A stretch of 64,000 nt of DNA from assembly GCA_030429565.1 (NCBI GenBank), contig JAUIFE010000021.1, positions 1 to 64,000 on the forward strand, in the 5' to 3' direction. The DNA is from Holophagae bacterium. Its GTDB lineage: Bacteria; Acidobacteriota; Holophagae; Acanthopleuribacterales; Acanthopleuribacteraceae. Below are positions 18,511 through 27,566 of the stretch, one piece after another. The notes under the pieces were generated by a model. The model did no database searches and was not told the origin of the DNA. It was given only the letters and a program-made list of their open reading frames with translations. A program made the translations under genes and the position numbers. Positions within the stretch are counted from its first letter, which is position 1. Each line of letters starts with the position of its first letter.

Positions 18511-19650
18511 TCAGCGCTTAGCGTCCAACGTTTTCCAGATAATTTCCTTCATGATTTCCTGGGTGCCGCCGCCGATGGGGAGCAGTCGCGCATCGCGGTA
18601 TAGGCGTTCCACGCGAATGCCTTCCATGTAACCAAGTCCGCCGAAAATTTGAACCGCCTGGTCCACCACAAACGAGCAGGCTTCGACGGCCTGGTTCTTG
18701 GCAATGGCGGCGGCTTGGATGGCTTGTTCGCCGGCTTGCACTTGCGCCGCCGTCTGGTAGACAAAGGCGCGGGCGACCTCGATTTGGCTTTTCATATCCA
18801 CCAGTTTGTGACGAATCACCTGTTTGTCGGTGAGTGGTGCACCAAACGCACGACGCGTACGGGCATAGGCCAAAGCATCCTCAAATGCGACCTCGGCGGA
18901 AGCATAGGCCATCACCGCCAACTGCAGGCGCTCGGCCAAAAAGTTGTGCATGATTAATTGGAACCCCTGGTTTTCCACGCCGATCAAATTGCGCTTCGGC
19001 ACGCGACAATCGACGAAACTCAGTTCGGCTGTGTCTGAGCAGCGCCAACCCATTTTGGCCAGTGATCGCGGTTCTTGAAAGCCAGGTCGATCGCGTTCGA
19101 TAAGTAACAGTGAAATGCCGTCGCGGCCCGGTCCACCTGTGCGCACGGCCGTGGTAAAGAAGTCCGCACGGGTGCCGCTGGTGATAAAAGTTTTGGCGCC
19201 GTTCACCAAATAATGATCGCCGGCGTCTTGCGCTTTCGTTTGGATGGCGGCGACATCCGAGCCGGCATCCGGTTCGGTGACAGCCAAGGCCGCGACTGCC
19301 TCGCCTGCTAAAACCGGTGGCAACACTCTTTGTTTTAAGGCCTCGTCGGCCCCCATCAGGAGCGGGGGACAGGCGATCATATGGGAGCCAAGACCGGCGG
19401 CGACGCCCTGGGCGCCGCACGCGGCAAGTTCTTCACCGACGACAATGGCATGGAACAGGTCGCTGTCGCTACCGCCGTAGGTTTCGCCGAACCCGACGCC
19501 GAGGATACCGAGTGCGCCTGCTTTGCGGTACAGCGCGCGTGGAAACAAGCCTTCCCGTTCCCATTCATCCACGTAGGGTTTGATCTCTTCGCGAACAAAC
19601 CGGCGAACGAGGTCGCGTAGTAAATGGTGTGAATCTTCAAAAAACGGCAT
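18511..19650 (-). CDS. Acyl-CoA dehydrogenase (long-chain/isovaleryl type)
   Basis: A 379-residue FAD flavoenzyme that introduces the alpha-beta double bond in acyl-CoA. It has the two family signatures ALAVTEPDAGSDV (121-133) and the C-terminal QIFGGLGYMEGIRVERLYRD. The position where short and medium-chain enzymes carry the catalytic Glu (YEGT) is GGGT here. Glu240 in NFLAERLQLA occupies the alternative position used by long-chain and isovaleryl-CoA dehydrogenases, so the enzyme should be active and of that class. ATG 19650 with the expected N-terminal length. It is the last gene of a minus-strand group, 180 bp after mqnB, and converges on the PIN gene. With IcmF and FadD it suggests branched or long-chain acyl-CoA catabolism. 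Confidence 0.95.
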   Translation of the reverse strand: MPFFEDSHHLLRDLVRRFVREEIKPYVDEWEREGLFPRALYRKAGALGILGVGFGETYGGSDSDLFHAIVVGEELAACGAQGVAAGLGSHMIACPPLLMGADEALKQRVLPPVLAGEAVAALAVTEPDAGSDVAAIQTKAQDAGDHYLVNGAKTFITSGTRADFFTTAVRTGGPGRDGISLLLIERDRPGFQEPRSLAKMGWRCSDTAELSFVDCRVPKRNLIGVENQGFQLIMHNFLAERLQLAVMAYASAEVAFEDALAYARTRRAFGAPLTDKQVIRHKLVDMKSQIEVARAFVYQTAAQVQAGEQAIQAAAIAKNQAVEACSFVVDQAVQIFGGLGYMEGIRVERLYRDARLLPIGGGTQEIMKEIIWKTLDAKR

Positions 19651-19830
19651 TCCCGACTCCTTTACACGTAAACCGAGTGATGCCTATGAGCATCTGTTGC
19701 GCCACTCGTCGGCGTAACAAGGCTCGCCGACCTTTTTCTAAACCTGTGTGTTTTCTTTAAGTTATTTTAAGTCAGGGCTTTGTGGCAGGGCTTGGACCCG
19801 ATTCGCACACTTTGGATTGCCAGTTCTTGT

Positions 19831-20487
19831 TCAGGACAGGTGCCGGTGGAGCCAAGCACCCAATGCCGTTAGCGGTGTCTTAATGAGCCAGGACTTTGGA
19901 TCGCGCGGACCGACCGCGTTACTTACGGCGCGGATTTGGCTCACGGGAATACCCAGGCTTGCCCCTGCCATAGCTACCGCCGCCCCTTCCATGTTTTCCA
20001 AGTCGGCGCCAAAACGGCGCCACAACATGTTGGCACGTTGTCGACTGTTGGTAACGGCGGCCACGGTGACTGCGCTGGCGGAGGGTAAGTCAAAAGGCGT
20101 GACCAAGTCGAAATGGCAGCCAAAGCGGGTGTCCTCGCGGGGCAGGTGTGGCAAGTTCATGTCATCGAGGTTAAACAGGGTTTGATCGTCGCTGTAGCCG
20201 AGATCGGCGAAAGCATCCCAGCTCACTTGGCAGAGGTGACCCAGTGCGAGTTGGGCGGCTGGGTAAGCACCGGCGATACCCGCCAGCACGAGGTGGTCTG
20301 GTGCGAGCCGACTAGCCAGGGCTTGCGTGGCCAAAGCCGCCGCCGCCGGGCCGATGCCGCAGACGGCCACGTGTAGTGCGTCATACCGTCCATACAGCCA
20401 AGGGGCGCAGGGCGATGGGCCGGTGGTTGGGGTACCGAACATGAGATCGCGTTCGAACTCGGTTGGAACCAAAATGAGGTACTTCAA
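19831..20487 (-). CDS. mqnB: Futalosine hydrolase
   Basis: A 218-residue nucleoside phosphorylase-fold protein. It cleaves futalosine to dehypoxanthinyl futalosine in the alternative menaquinone pathway. It carries the family features: N-terminal LVPTEFE, the GIGPAAAALAT loop, LAGIAGAYP, DLGYSDD, ENMEGAAVAMA (substrate-binding Glu) and the C-terminal SNAVGPRDPKSW. It begins at a TTG codon (20485-20487) that overlaps the TGA stop of the upstream histidine kinase as TTGA, so translation is probably coupled. No other mqn gene is in the window. Its presence implies menaquinone-based respiration. Confidence 0.93.
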   Translation of the reverse strand: MKYLILVPTEFERDLMFGTPTTGPSPCAPWLYGRYDALHVAVCGIGPAAAALATQALASRLAPDHLVLAGIAGAYPAAQLALGHLCQVSWDAFADLGYSDDQTLFNLDDMNLPHLPREDTRFGCHFDLVTPFDLPSASAVTVAAVTNSRQRANMLWRRFGADLENMEGAAVAMAGASLGIPVSQIRAVSNAVGPRDPKSWLIKTPLTALGAWLHRHLS

Positions 20488-21767
20488 GCGGCGCGGGCCT
20501 CCATCGGCAATGCAATCGTGAAGGTGGTGCCGACGCCGACTTGGCTTTTGACATCAATGCGCCCGTTGTGGCGTTCGGCGATGTTCTGCGCAATCGGTAA
20601 ACCCAGGCCGGTACCGCCGATTCGGGTTGAATAAAACACCTTAAAGATGTTTTTCAGCTCGGGTTCCGAGATGCCGGGTCCATTGTCGGTGACTTCAATG
20701 TGTACCTTATCACCCGTGCCTTCTTTGGTCGAGATTTCCAGGACCTTGCCGGGTTGAAGGACCTGCACCGAGTTTAAGATGATGTTGAGCAGGGCTTGCC
20801 GCATTTGGCCTTCGTCCATCGGAACAGCTTGTAGATGCTCATTAAAATGGGTTTTCAAAACAATGCCGCTTTTGCGGATCTCCGGTTCGAGGAACTGGAG
20901 CACGGCACCGATCAAATCGTTGACGCTGCAGGGGCGTTTTTCCAAATCACTGGGGCGCGCATAACTTAAGAAAGAGGAGACGAGGCGTTCCAAGCGCATG
21001 ATTTCTTTGCGGGTGGCACCCAACATGTCGTGGAGGTCTTCCATGTCGTGAACGCTGCGTTCCTCCAGCTCTTCTTGAATGAGTTGGACGTTCATGTTCA
21101 TGGAGTTGAGTGGGTTGCGGATCTCGTGGGCCAAGCCGCTGGCCAAGGTGCCGACATAAGCCATTTGATCGGCTTTGGTTGCCTGTTCTTGTAGCTCCTT
21201 GTTGCGGCGGTATGCCCAAATCACATACGCCAAACCCAAGCCCAGTAAAACCACCGACAGGACGATGGCGATGGTGAGTTTGCGGTTGAGGTCGCGGCGC
21301 AAGGTGGCGACCTCCTGTTCAATCAGGCCGGGATTGTATTCGAGGGCCAAGCGTTGGTTGGGTGGCAGGCTGGTTTGGTCGCCGACGGGAATCATGTTGG
21401 GAAAAGGCGTTTCGGGGTGGCGGCGGGCCGGTGACTGAGCCTGTTCGACGACGACGTCGCCGCGAATTTTTTCGCGATGGATGACGCGACCGTTGCGGTC
21501 GAGCACCAACACCGAAACAAAAAAGGAGAACTTGCGCAAACGCGGGGCGATTTGGCGGGAAAGATCGCGAATACCGGCAACATCGTCGCCGAGTTCGGCA
21601 CCGAGCTCCTGTTGGAGGAGGTGTTCCGCTTCGCGTAAGCCGGTTACCAATTTTTCGCGAACCAGTGTTTCCGATAAAACACCGAAGCTGAGGAATCCGA
21701 ACACCGCCAAATTGGCGATGATGAGCAGGGCAAATGTCAAAATGGCCAGGATCAACCCACGTGTCAT
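20484..21767 (-). CDS. Membrane sensor histidine kinase
   Basis: A 427-residue two-helix sensor kinase. TM1 is at about 5-27, a periplasmic domain spans about 28-163 with no recognised fold, and TM2 is at about 164-186. HisKA follows with His214 in GLAHEIRNPLNSM, then a HATPase_c domain with Asn332, DNGPGI (361-366) and GGTGLGLPIA. There is no HAMP domain and no adjacent response regulator. ATG 21767 is chosen: GAAGG lies 8 nt upstream and TM1 starts at once; an upstream extension would place 111 low-complexity residues before TM1. Its stop overlaps the mqnB start, an odd functional pairing that suggests co-expression, possibly with respiratory state. Confidence 0.93.
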   Translation of the reverse strand: MTRGLILAILTFALLIIANLAVFGFLSFGVLSETLVREKLVTGLREAEHLLQQELGAELGDDVAGIRDLSRQIAPRLRKFSFFVSVLVLDRNGRVIHREKIRGDVVVEQAQSPARRHPETPFPNMIPVGDQTSLPPNQRLALEYNPGLIEQEVATLRRDLNRKLTIAIVLSVVLLGLGLAYVIWAYRRNKELQEQATKADQMAYVGTLASGLAHEIRNPLNSMNMNVQLIQEELEERSVHDMEDLHDMLGATRKEIMRLERLVSSFLSYARPSDLEKRPCSVNDLIGAVLQFLEPEIRKSGIVLKTHFNEHLQAVPMDEGQMRQALLNIILNSVQVLQPGKVLEISTKEGTGDKVHIEVTDNGPGISEPELKNIFKVFYSTRIGGTGLGLPIAQNIAERHNGRIDVKSQVGVGTTFTIALPMEARAA

Positions 21768-22029
21768 GCCGATTACCTTCTCTTCTTCAAGTCTCCACCG
21801 AACCGCGTCAAGACTCGTGGCCGTTTCGGCCGCGATGCTTGTGCCCTGTGTTCTGGCTGTTTTGCCTTGGTGGGCGGCGTGTTTCGGCGTTGTCGCAGCG
21901 AACTGTGCACGGATATAACCCGAAGCACCGGCCGTGCTTAGCGCGGTCAGAGCGAGGGTGTTCTGCAGAAGTGTTGCTGCGACGCCAGTGACATCAAAGC
22001 AAGCCGCAAGCCAATTTTGGCGGGGTGCA

Positions 22030-22785
22030 CTAGATTTGTGGGAATCGTTGGGCAAGTTGTTCCAGCAGCCAGGGCGTGTGATCCGACATGACCGCGTCAA
22101 CGCCCGCTGTCAGCGCCTGGTTTAACCGTTTCTCATCATTAACGGTAAAGCAATATACCGGTTTGCCGTTGGCATGCACTTCCTTGACAAAGTCGGTATT
22201 CAGGGCGCGGATGCTGCAGGAATAAGCGGCGAGGAAATCGGCTTCCGGTATAAAGGCCGCTTTTTGCTGGTTGAGCACGCAAGGCAGCTCGGGTGCCAAT
22301 TGGTGACAATCCGACAACGTTTCCAAGTCAAAGCACAACACTTCGACACAATGCTCGGCCTGTTGTGCGCGGACCTGGGCCACCACGGTTTCCACTAGCT
22401 GACGGCGTCGGTTCTGGCGCGTGCGGCCTTTTTCAACCTTTAACTCCAGTAACAACCGGCCGCGTCCGCGATAGTGTTTGAGGAAGGTCTCCAGATCGAG
22501 CAAACCGGTTCCGGTAAAACGCGGATCAAACCAGCGGCCGTAATCGAGGCGTGCCATTTGTTCGGCGCTGCGGTAGCGTACCATCGAGAGCGATTTATTG
22601 ACGCGGCGCAGATTGCCGTCGTGAAAAACGATTGGTAGCCCGTCGGCGGTAATTTGGACATCGAATTCCATGCCGTCGATGGGGAATTCGAGGGCTGCAT
22701 CAAAAGCGCACAGCGTATTTTCCGGGAATTTGCCCGAATAACCGCGATGGGCGATTGCGAGCGGACGTGTTGTGACGGCAGTCAT
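22030..22785 (-). CDS. Glycerophosphodiester phosphodiesterase
   Basis: A 251-residue GDPD-family TIM-barrel enzyme that hydrolyses glycerophosphodiesters to an alcohol and glycerol 3-phosphate. Catalytic His13 and Arg14 (AHRGYSG), Glu22 (PENT), metal ligands Glu40 and Asp42 (GMEFDVQ) and the second catalytic His55 (VFHDGNL) are all present. There is no signal peptide, so it is a cytoplasmic UgpQ-like form rather than periplasmic GlpQ. It is the first gene of a minus-strand series and is separated by 262 bp from the downstream histidine kinase, so co-transcription is possible but not certain. Confidence 0.94.
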   Translation of the reverse strand: MTAVTTRPLAIAHRGYSGKFPENTLCAFDAALEFPIDGMEFDVQITADGLPIVFHDGNLRRVNKSLSMVRYRSAEQMARLDYGRWFDPRFTGTGLLDLETFLKHYRGRGRLLLELKVEKGRTRQNRRRQLVETVVAQVRAQQAEHCVEVLCFDLETLSDCHQLAPELPCVLNQQKAAFIPEADFLAAYSCSIRALNTDFVKEVHANGKPVYCFTVNDEKRLNQALTAGVDAVMSDHTPWLLEQLAQRFPQI

Positions 22786-23229
22786 GGGCCACCTGCTAGG
22801 GGAGAATGTGCCGCTGGAGAAGGTCGTTTCGGCGATACAGCCGAACTTAGCAGACGGCGTTCCTTCGTAGTGTGAAAAACAATAAGGTGCGCGGTGGTGC
22901 GCGTTTGGGATTACTTGGCGAGTCTCGTCCGACTTTCCCCTGCAAACGGCCTAGCTTCAGGTAAAATGGACAATTGGCTGAATCATCGACCGCTCGCGCG
23001 GTGAAACACGGCGATGCCGGCATCTTCGTCAAAGAGACGCCGCGCCTCGATGTGGTTCGGCCGCCAAAAGGCATCCGGCCTTTCCGTCGCTGGTATGAAG
23101 GAGGACGGGGGGCGTTTCGGAGGAGGGGGCCGTCGCAACGACGATAAACCGCCGAAACACTACCTTCAGCAAACCATGCGGCCTTTTGGCGTGCGAGTCT
23201 AGGTTTCAGTATTTGAGAAGGGAGGCGTC
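22786..23229. promoter_or_regulatory. Divergent intergenic region, GDPD / icmF
   Basis: This 444-bp region holds the divergent promoters of the phosphodiesterase and icmF. I looked for a cobalamin riboswitch because icmF needs B12, and found no B12-box. No small gene is supported. GGGAGG before 23230 is the icmF ribosome binding site. Confidence 0.4.
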
Positions 23230-26200
23230 ATGACGACACCTGTTGCCCAATCGGCACATTCCACACAAGGGGACGGCCCGTCTAGCCGGCAGAATAAAAT
23301 TCGTTTCGTTACCGCGGCATCCCTGTTCGATGGTCACGATGCTTCGATTAATATCATGCGCCGCATTTTACAGTCGCTCGGCGCCGAGGTGATCCACTTG
23401 GGTCACAACCGTTCCGTGGGAGAAATCGTCGACGCGGCGATCCAAGAGGACGCACAAGGGATTGCGGTCAGCTCCTATCAGGGCGGCCACATGGAATACT
23501 TTAAATACATGGTCGACCTGCTGAAACAACGCGGCGCCGGGCACATCAAAGTGTTTGGCGGCGGTGGCGGCGTTATTGTTCCAGAGGAGATCAAAGAGCT
23601 CCACGACTACGGCGTTTGCCGTATTTTCTCGCCGGAAGACGGCGCGACCATGGGTTTGGTCGGCATGATCGAGCACATGATGGTGCAAACCGACTTCGAT
23701 ACAACCGCGCTCGACGGTGGCGACCTGCCCGAAGTTAACCGTATCGCGCGGGCGATTACCGCGCTTGAGTTGGGTCGTGGGCACGCGCCTGAGCGTATCA
23801 AAGCCATCCCGGTGGTAGGCATTACCGGAACCGGTGGTGCCGGTAAATCCTCCTTGACCGATGAACTGGTTCGCCGCTTTATTGACCATTTTCCCGATAA
23901 AAAGCTCGGCATCATTTCGGTCGATCCCTCCAAGCGCCGTACCGGCGGTGCTTTGCTGGGTGACCGTATTCGCATGAATGCTGTTGCTTGTCCCGAGGCC
24001 GACGGCCACGCGCAGGTTTTTATGCGCTCTTTGGCCACACGTGCTTCCAACCGCGCGACCAGTGAATGTATGGAAGGGGCGATTGCCGTCCTGCAACACG
24101 CCGGTTACGATTTGGTGATTGTTGAAACTGCCGGTATCGGCCAAGCCGATTCGGAGATCGTCGACCTCGTCGACTTTTCCATTTACGTGATGACCAGCGA
24201 ATACGGTGCGGCGACCCAGTTGGAAAAAATCGACATGCTCGACCTTTCCGACATGGTGGTGCTCAACAAATACGAGAAGCGCGGTGCCGAAGACGCCCTG
24301 CGCGATATTCGCAAGCAGGTGAAACGCAACCGCGGTTGGTTTGATGTCGCCGATGAGGCGCTGCCGGTTTTCCCGACCATCGCCTCGCAATTTAACGACA
24401 AAGGCACCAACCAGTTCTTCCTTTCGCTGATCCAAAGCCTCAACAAGAAATGCAACCTCAATTGGCCGATTCCGCAGTTCGATTGGGTTGGCATTCCCAC
24501 CAAAGCACCGATTATTCCGGGCGAGCGCCAGCGTTACTTGGCCGGCATTGCCGAAACGGTGCGCGAGTACAAGCAGTGGGTGGCTCGCCAGGCCGAGCAC
24601 GCACGCGTCCTTTACCAACTCCAGGGTTCGATTACCGCCTTGCAAGCGCGCATGAACCAAACCGATCTCAATATTTCGGCTGAAGTTGATGGGACCGCCG
24701 AGGTTAACCTCTCGCCGCCCGATTACCTGCCGGTCATTGAATCGTTGCAGCGGGAAATGGCTTACTACCAAGCCAAACTCGACCCGCGTTGCCGCAAGCT
24801 TCTTGAGTCATGGCCCGCCGCCAAAAAAGCCTACGGCGGCGACGAGTTGGTCACGCGTATTCGCGATAAAGAAATTCGCAACACCCTGTTCTCGACTTCG
24901 CTGTCTGGCTCACGCATTCCAAAGGTGAGTTTGCCAAACTATGAAGATTGGGGCGATTTGCTTAAGTGGATGATGCTGGAAAATGTTCCTGGCAGCTTTC
25001 CCTACACCGCCGGTGTGTTTCCTTTTAAACGCCAAGGCGAAGATCCCACGCGCATGTTCGCCGGCGAAGGGACGCCCGAACGCACCAATCGTCGTTTCCA
25101 CTACGTCTCGAAGGATCAACCGGCCAAGCGACTTTCAACCGCCTTCGATTCGGTCACGCTTTATGGTGAAGACCCGGCGCGCCGTCCCGATATTTACGGC
25201 AAAATTGGGAACTCCGGCGTCTCAATTTGCAACCTTGATGACATGAAGAAACTCTACAGTGGTTTCGATTTATGTGATCCCAAAACCTCCGTGTCCATGA
25301 CCATCAACGGTCCGGCCCCAATCATTCTCGGCTTTTACATGAACGCCGCCGTCGACCAACAAATCGAGCGCCATCTCAAAAATGAGGGCAAGCTCGCTCA
25401 GGCACGCGAAACCATTCACCAACGTTACCGCGATAAAGGTTTGGCCTTGCCCTATTACCAGGGTTTGGATTTCGACGCCGCCAGTGATCGCTGTTTTGGT
25501 CTTGGGTTACTAGGTTTGTCCGGTAAGGAATTGGTTGATCCCGACACTTATGCGCGCATTAGCAACGATGTGTTTAAGTCGGTTCGCGGTACGGTTCAAG
25601 CCGATATTCTCAAAGAGGATCAGGCGCAAAACACCTGTATCTTCTCAACCGAGTTCTCGCTGAAGTTGATGGGCGATGTTCAGTCTTTTTTCATTGAGAA
25701 AGGCGTGCGCAACTACTATAGCGTTTCTATCAGCGGCTACCACATCGCTGAAGCGGGCGCGAATCCGATCAGTCAGGCGGCGTTCACGCTTGCCAACGGG
25801 TTCACCTTTGTCGAGTACTACTTGGCAAGGGGCATGAACATCAATGATTTTGCACCCAACCTCAGCTTCTTCTTCTCCAACGGCATTGATCCCGAGTACG
25901 CCGTTATCGGCCGTGTGGCGCGCCGCATTTGGGCGGTGGCCATGGAGCGTCGCTACGGTGCCAACGGTCGTTCGCAAAAGTTGAAGTACCACATCCAAAC
26001 CAGTGGTCGTTCGCTGCACGCGCAAGAAATCGATTTCAACGATATTCGCACGACCCTGCAGGCACTCTACGCCATTTACGATAACTGTAACTCGTTGCAT
26101 ACCAATGCCTATGACGAGGCGATTACCACGCCGACCGAAGCGTCGGTGCGCCGCGCCATGGCGATTCAGTTGATCATCAACCGCGAGTTGGGCCTTGCCA

Positions 26201-26685
26201 AAAACGAGAATCCACTGCAAGGTGCGTTCATTATTGAAGAGCTAACCGAGCTGGTGGAAGAAGCGATTCTTACGGAGTTTGTGCGCATCTCCGAGCGTGG
26301 TGGTGTTTTGTCGGCAATGGAAACCCAATATCAACGGGGCAAAATCCAAGAAGAGTCGATGTACTACGAGGAGCTGAAACACAACGGCAAGTTGCCAATC
26401 ATCGGCGTGAATACCTTCTTAAATCCCAATGGTGAAGAAGAGCATGCGGGGCCGGAATTGATTCGCTCGACTGAAGACGAGAAAGAGCAACAAATTCAGT
26501 ATCTTGCCAATTATCAACAGTTCCACGAGGCGCGGTTGCCGACCGCCCTGCAAGATATCAAAACCTCGGCGGAAAACAACGACAACGTGTTTGTTTCGTT
26601 GTTGGATGCGACGCGTTATTGCTCGTTAGGGCAGATCTCGGGTCTGCTCTACACGGTTGGCGGACAGTACCGCCGCAATATGTAA
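23230..26685 (+). CDS. icmF: Fused isobutyryl-CoA mutase (B12-dependent)
   Basis: An 1151-residue cytoplasmic enzyme that interconverts isobutyryl-CoA and n-butyryl-CoA, and in some family members pivalyl/isovaleryl-CoA. The order is characteristic of IcmF: an N-terminal B12-binding domain (about 24-150) with DGHDAS, where His36 is the lower cobalt ligand; a MeaI-type G-protein chaperone domain (about 190-440) with P-loop GTGGAGKSS (Lys206); and a C-terminal acyl-CoA mutase TIM barrel from about 550 ([12 protein letters not shown]). The GTPase domain loads and protects the cofactor. Full length, no frameshift. GGAGG precedes the ATG. Together with the acyl-CoA dehydrogenase it points to branched-chain acyl-CoA metabolism. 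Confidence 0.97.
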   Translation: MTTPVAQSAHSTQGDGPSSRQNKIRFVTAASLFDGHDASINIMRRILQSLGAEVIHLGHNRSVGEIVDAAIQEDAQGIAVSSYQGGHMEYFKYMVDLLKQRGAGHIKVFGGGGGVIVPEEIKELHDYGVCRIFSPEDGATMGLVGMIEHMMVQTDFDTTALDGGDLPEVNRIARAITALELGRGHAPERIKAIPVVGITGTGGAGKSSLTDELVRRFIDHFPDKKLGIISVDPSKRRTGGALLGDRIRMNAVACPEADGHAQVFMRSLATRASNRATSECMEGAIAVLQHAGYDLVIVETAGIGQADSEIVDLVDFSIYVMTSEYGAATQLEKIDMLDLSDMVVLNKYEKRGAEDALRDIRKQVKRNRGWFDVADEALPVFPTIASQFNDKGTNQFFLSLIQSLNKKCNLNWPIPQFDWVGIPTKAPIIPGERQRYLAGIAETVREYKQWVARQAEHARVLYQLQGSITALQARMNQTDLNISAEVDGTAEVNLSPPDYLPVIESLQREMAYYQAKLDPRCRKLLESWPAAKKAYGGDELVTRIRDKEIRNTLFSTSLSGSRIPKVSLPNYEDWGDLLKWMMLENVPGSFPYTAGVFPFKRQGEDPTRMFAGEGTPERTNRRFHYVSKDQPAKRLSTAFDSVTLYGEDPARRPDIYGKIGNSGVSICNLDDMKKLYSGFDLCDPKTSVSMTINGPAPIILGFYMNAAVDQQIERHLKNEGKLAQARETIHQRYRDKGLALPYYQGLDFDAASDRCFGLGLLGLSGKELVDPDTYARISNDVFKSVRGTVQADILKEDQAQNTCIFSTEFSLKLMGDVQSFFIEKGVRNYYSVSISGYHIAEAGANPISQAAFTLANGFTFVEYYLARGMNINDFAPNLSFFFSNGIDPEYAVIGRVARRIWAVAMERRYGANGRSQKLKYHIQTSGRSLHAQEIDFNDIRTTLQALYAIYDNCNSLHTNAYDEAITTPTEASVRRAMAIQLIINRELGLAKNENPLQGAFIIEELTELVEEAILTEFVRISERGGVLSAMETQYQRGKIQEESMYYEELKHNGKLPIIGVNTFLNPNGEEEHAGPELIRSTEDEKEQQIQYLANYQQFHEARLPTALQDIKTSAENNDNVFVSLLDATRYCSLGQISGLLYTVGGQYRRNM

Positions 26686-26711
26686 TTTCGTTTTTTTGCG
26701 GTATGCTTACG

Positions 26712-26748
26712 GACCCCGTCCCCTGCTGGTGGCGGGGTCTTCTTGTTT
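26712..26748 (+). terminator. Terminator after icmF
   Basis: Hairpin 26712-26720 / 26731-26739 (nine pairs including one G-U), 10-base loop, followed by a T-rich but interrupted tract to 26748. It lies 27 bp past the icmF stop and partly upstream of the next gene's ribosome binding site. Confidence 0.7.
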
Positions 26749-26762
26749 GGTGAGGCGCTTCC

Positions 26763-27518
26763 ATGCAAATTCGCAAGGTTCATATGGAACTCAACGACGT
26801 CAATCGTGAAACGTCGTACGATTTGGGCTATTTTTCAATTTCATTTGAAGACGGTGAAGTGACCTTCCGTCTTTACGCGACCCTGTGCGCTACGCCGGGA
26901 TGTCCCTGTGACAATCTCAAATGCGATTGGTTCGCGGGTGACCAACCCAAGACGACCTGGTACACGGGTGACGGTTCGTGGTTGGACGAAAACCGGAAGC
27001 CGCTTCCCAAAGAGGTGGCTCAGGTGTTTCGTATCGCTGAGCAAACGCCTGAGTTTCAAGAACGTTACCTTCACTTGGTCTACCTGCGTCGCCGCATGGT
27101 GCTGCGTGAGTTGGCTTTCGATGCATCCCAGGCGCCGGTGGTGCCCGCTGAGGTGTTATTACCCAACGCGATGCCTGAAAGTGGGTGTTTGGGGGTGATT
27201 CACAGTGGTGGCCATAACTGGCGTGTGCAAACGAGTTTCTGCGGTGATCCCGAATGTTTTTGTTTTGACGTGTTCCTGAATTTAGACAGTGAAAGCGCGG
27301 CCCGTGATGTGTGTGTGCGCGTGGATTTAGCCAATCAGCGGCAGTGGGTTGAACCGCCCGTGGGTGAGGCCGACGCCGGCGAAAAAGCCATGGTCGACGC
27401 CCTCTTTGCCGAAGCACGCCTGCAGCCCCTGCTTGATTTCATGCGTAGACGCCGTCGCTTAGAAAACTATGCGCGTTTTGTGGGCCGGTACGAGGACCAA
27501 CACCTGCTGTTGTTTTAA
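26763..27518 (+). CDS. Protein of unknown function with two C-x4-C-x-C motifs
   Basis: A 251-residue soluble protein without signal peptide. Two similar cysteine clusters are spaced about 118 residues apart: Cys42-x4-Cys47-x-Cys49 (CATPGCPCD, plus Cys54) and Cys160-x4-Cys165-x-Cys167 (CGDPECFCFD). Both sit after a beta-strand (RLYATL, RVQTSF), which suggests an internal duplication and a metal site built from both halves, perhaps zinc or Fe-S; that is inference. A basic helix RRRRRLENYARF is near the C-terminus. GAGG lies 7 nt before ATG 26763. It is separated from icmF by a terminator and converges on the GHKL gene, so it has no obvious operon partner. Confidence 0.85.
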   Translation: MQIRKVHMELNDVNRETSYDLGYFSISFEDGEVTFRLYATLCATPGCPCDNLKCDWFAGDQPKTTWYTGDGSWLDENRKPLPKEVAQVFRIAEQTPEFQERYLHLVYLRRRMVLRELAFDASQAPVVPAEVLLPNAMPESGCLGVIHSGGHNWRVQTSFCGDPECFCFDVFLNLDSESAARDVCVRVDLANQRQWVEPPVGEADAGEKAMVDALFAEARLQPLLDFMRRRRRLENYARFVGRYEDQHLLLF

Positions 27519-27566
27519 ATGCGCGGCTGCTCGGTGGCGGCCGATCATCGGTGGTTGGGTGGTTCG

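Noticed and set aside
22786-23229. Cobalamin riboswitch before icmF
   Set aside because: No B12-box or adenosylcobalamin-type fold could be seen.
23368-24771. Long minus-strand open frame (467 codons) opposite icmF
   Set aside because: Antisense to the conserved B12 and GTPase domains; codon bias of the true gene creates the open frame.
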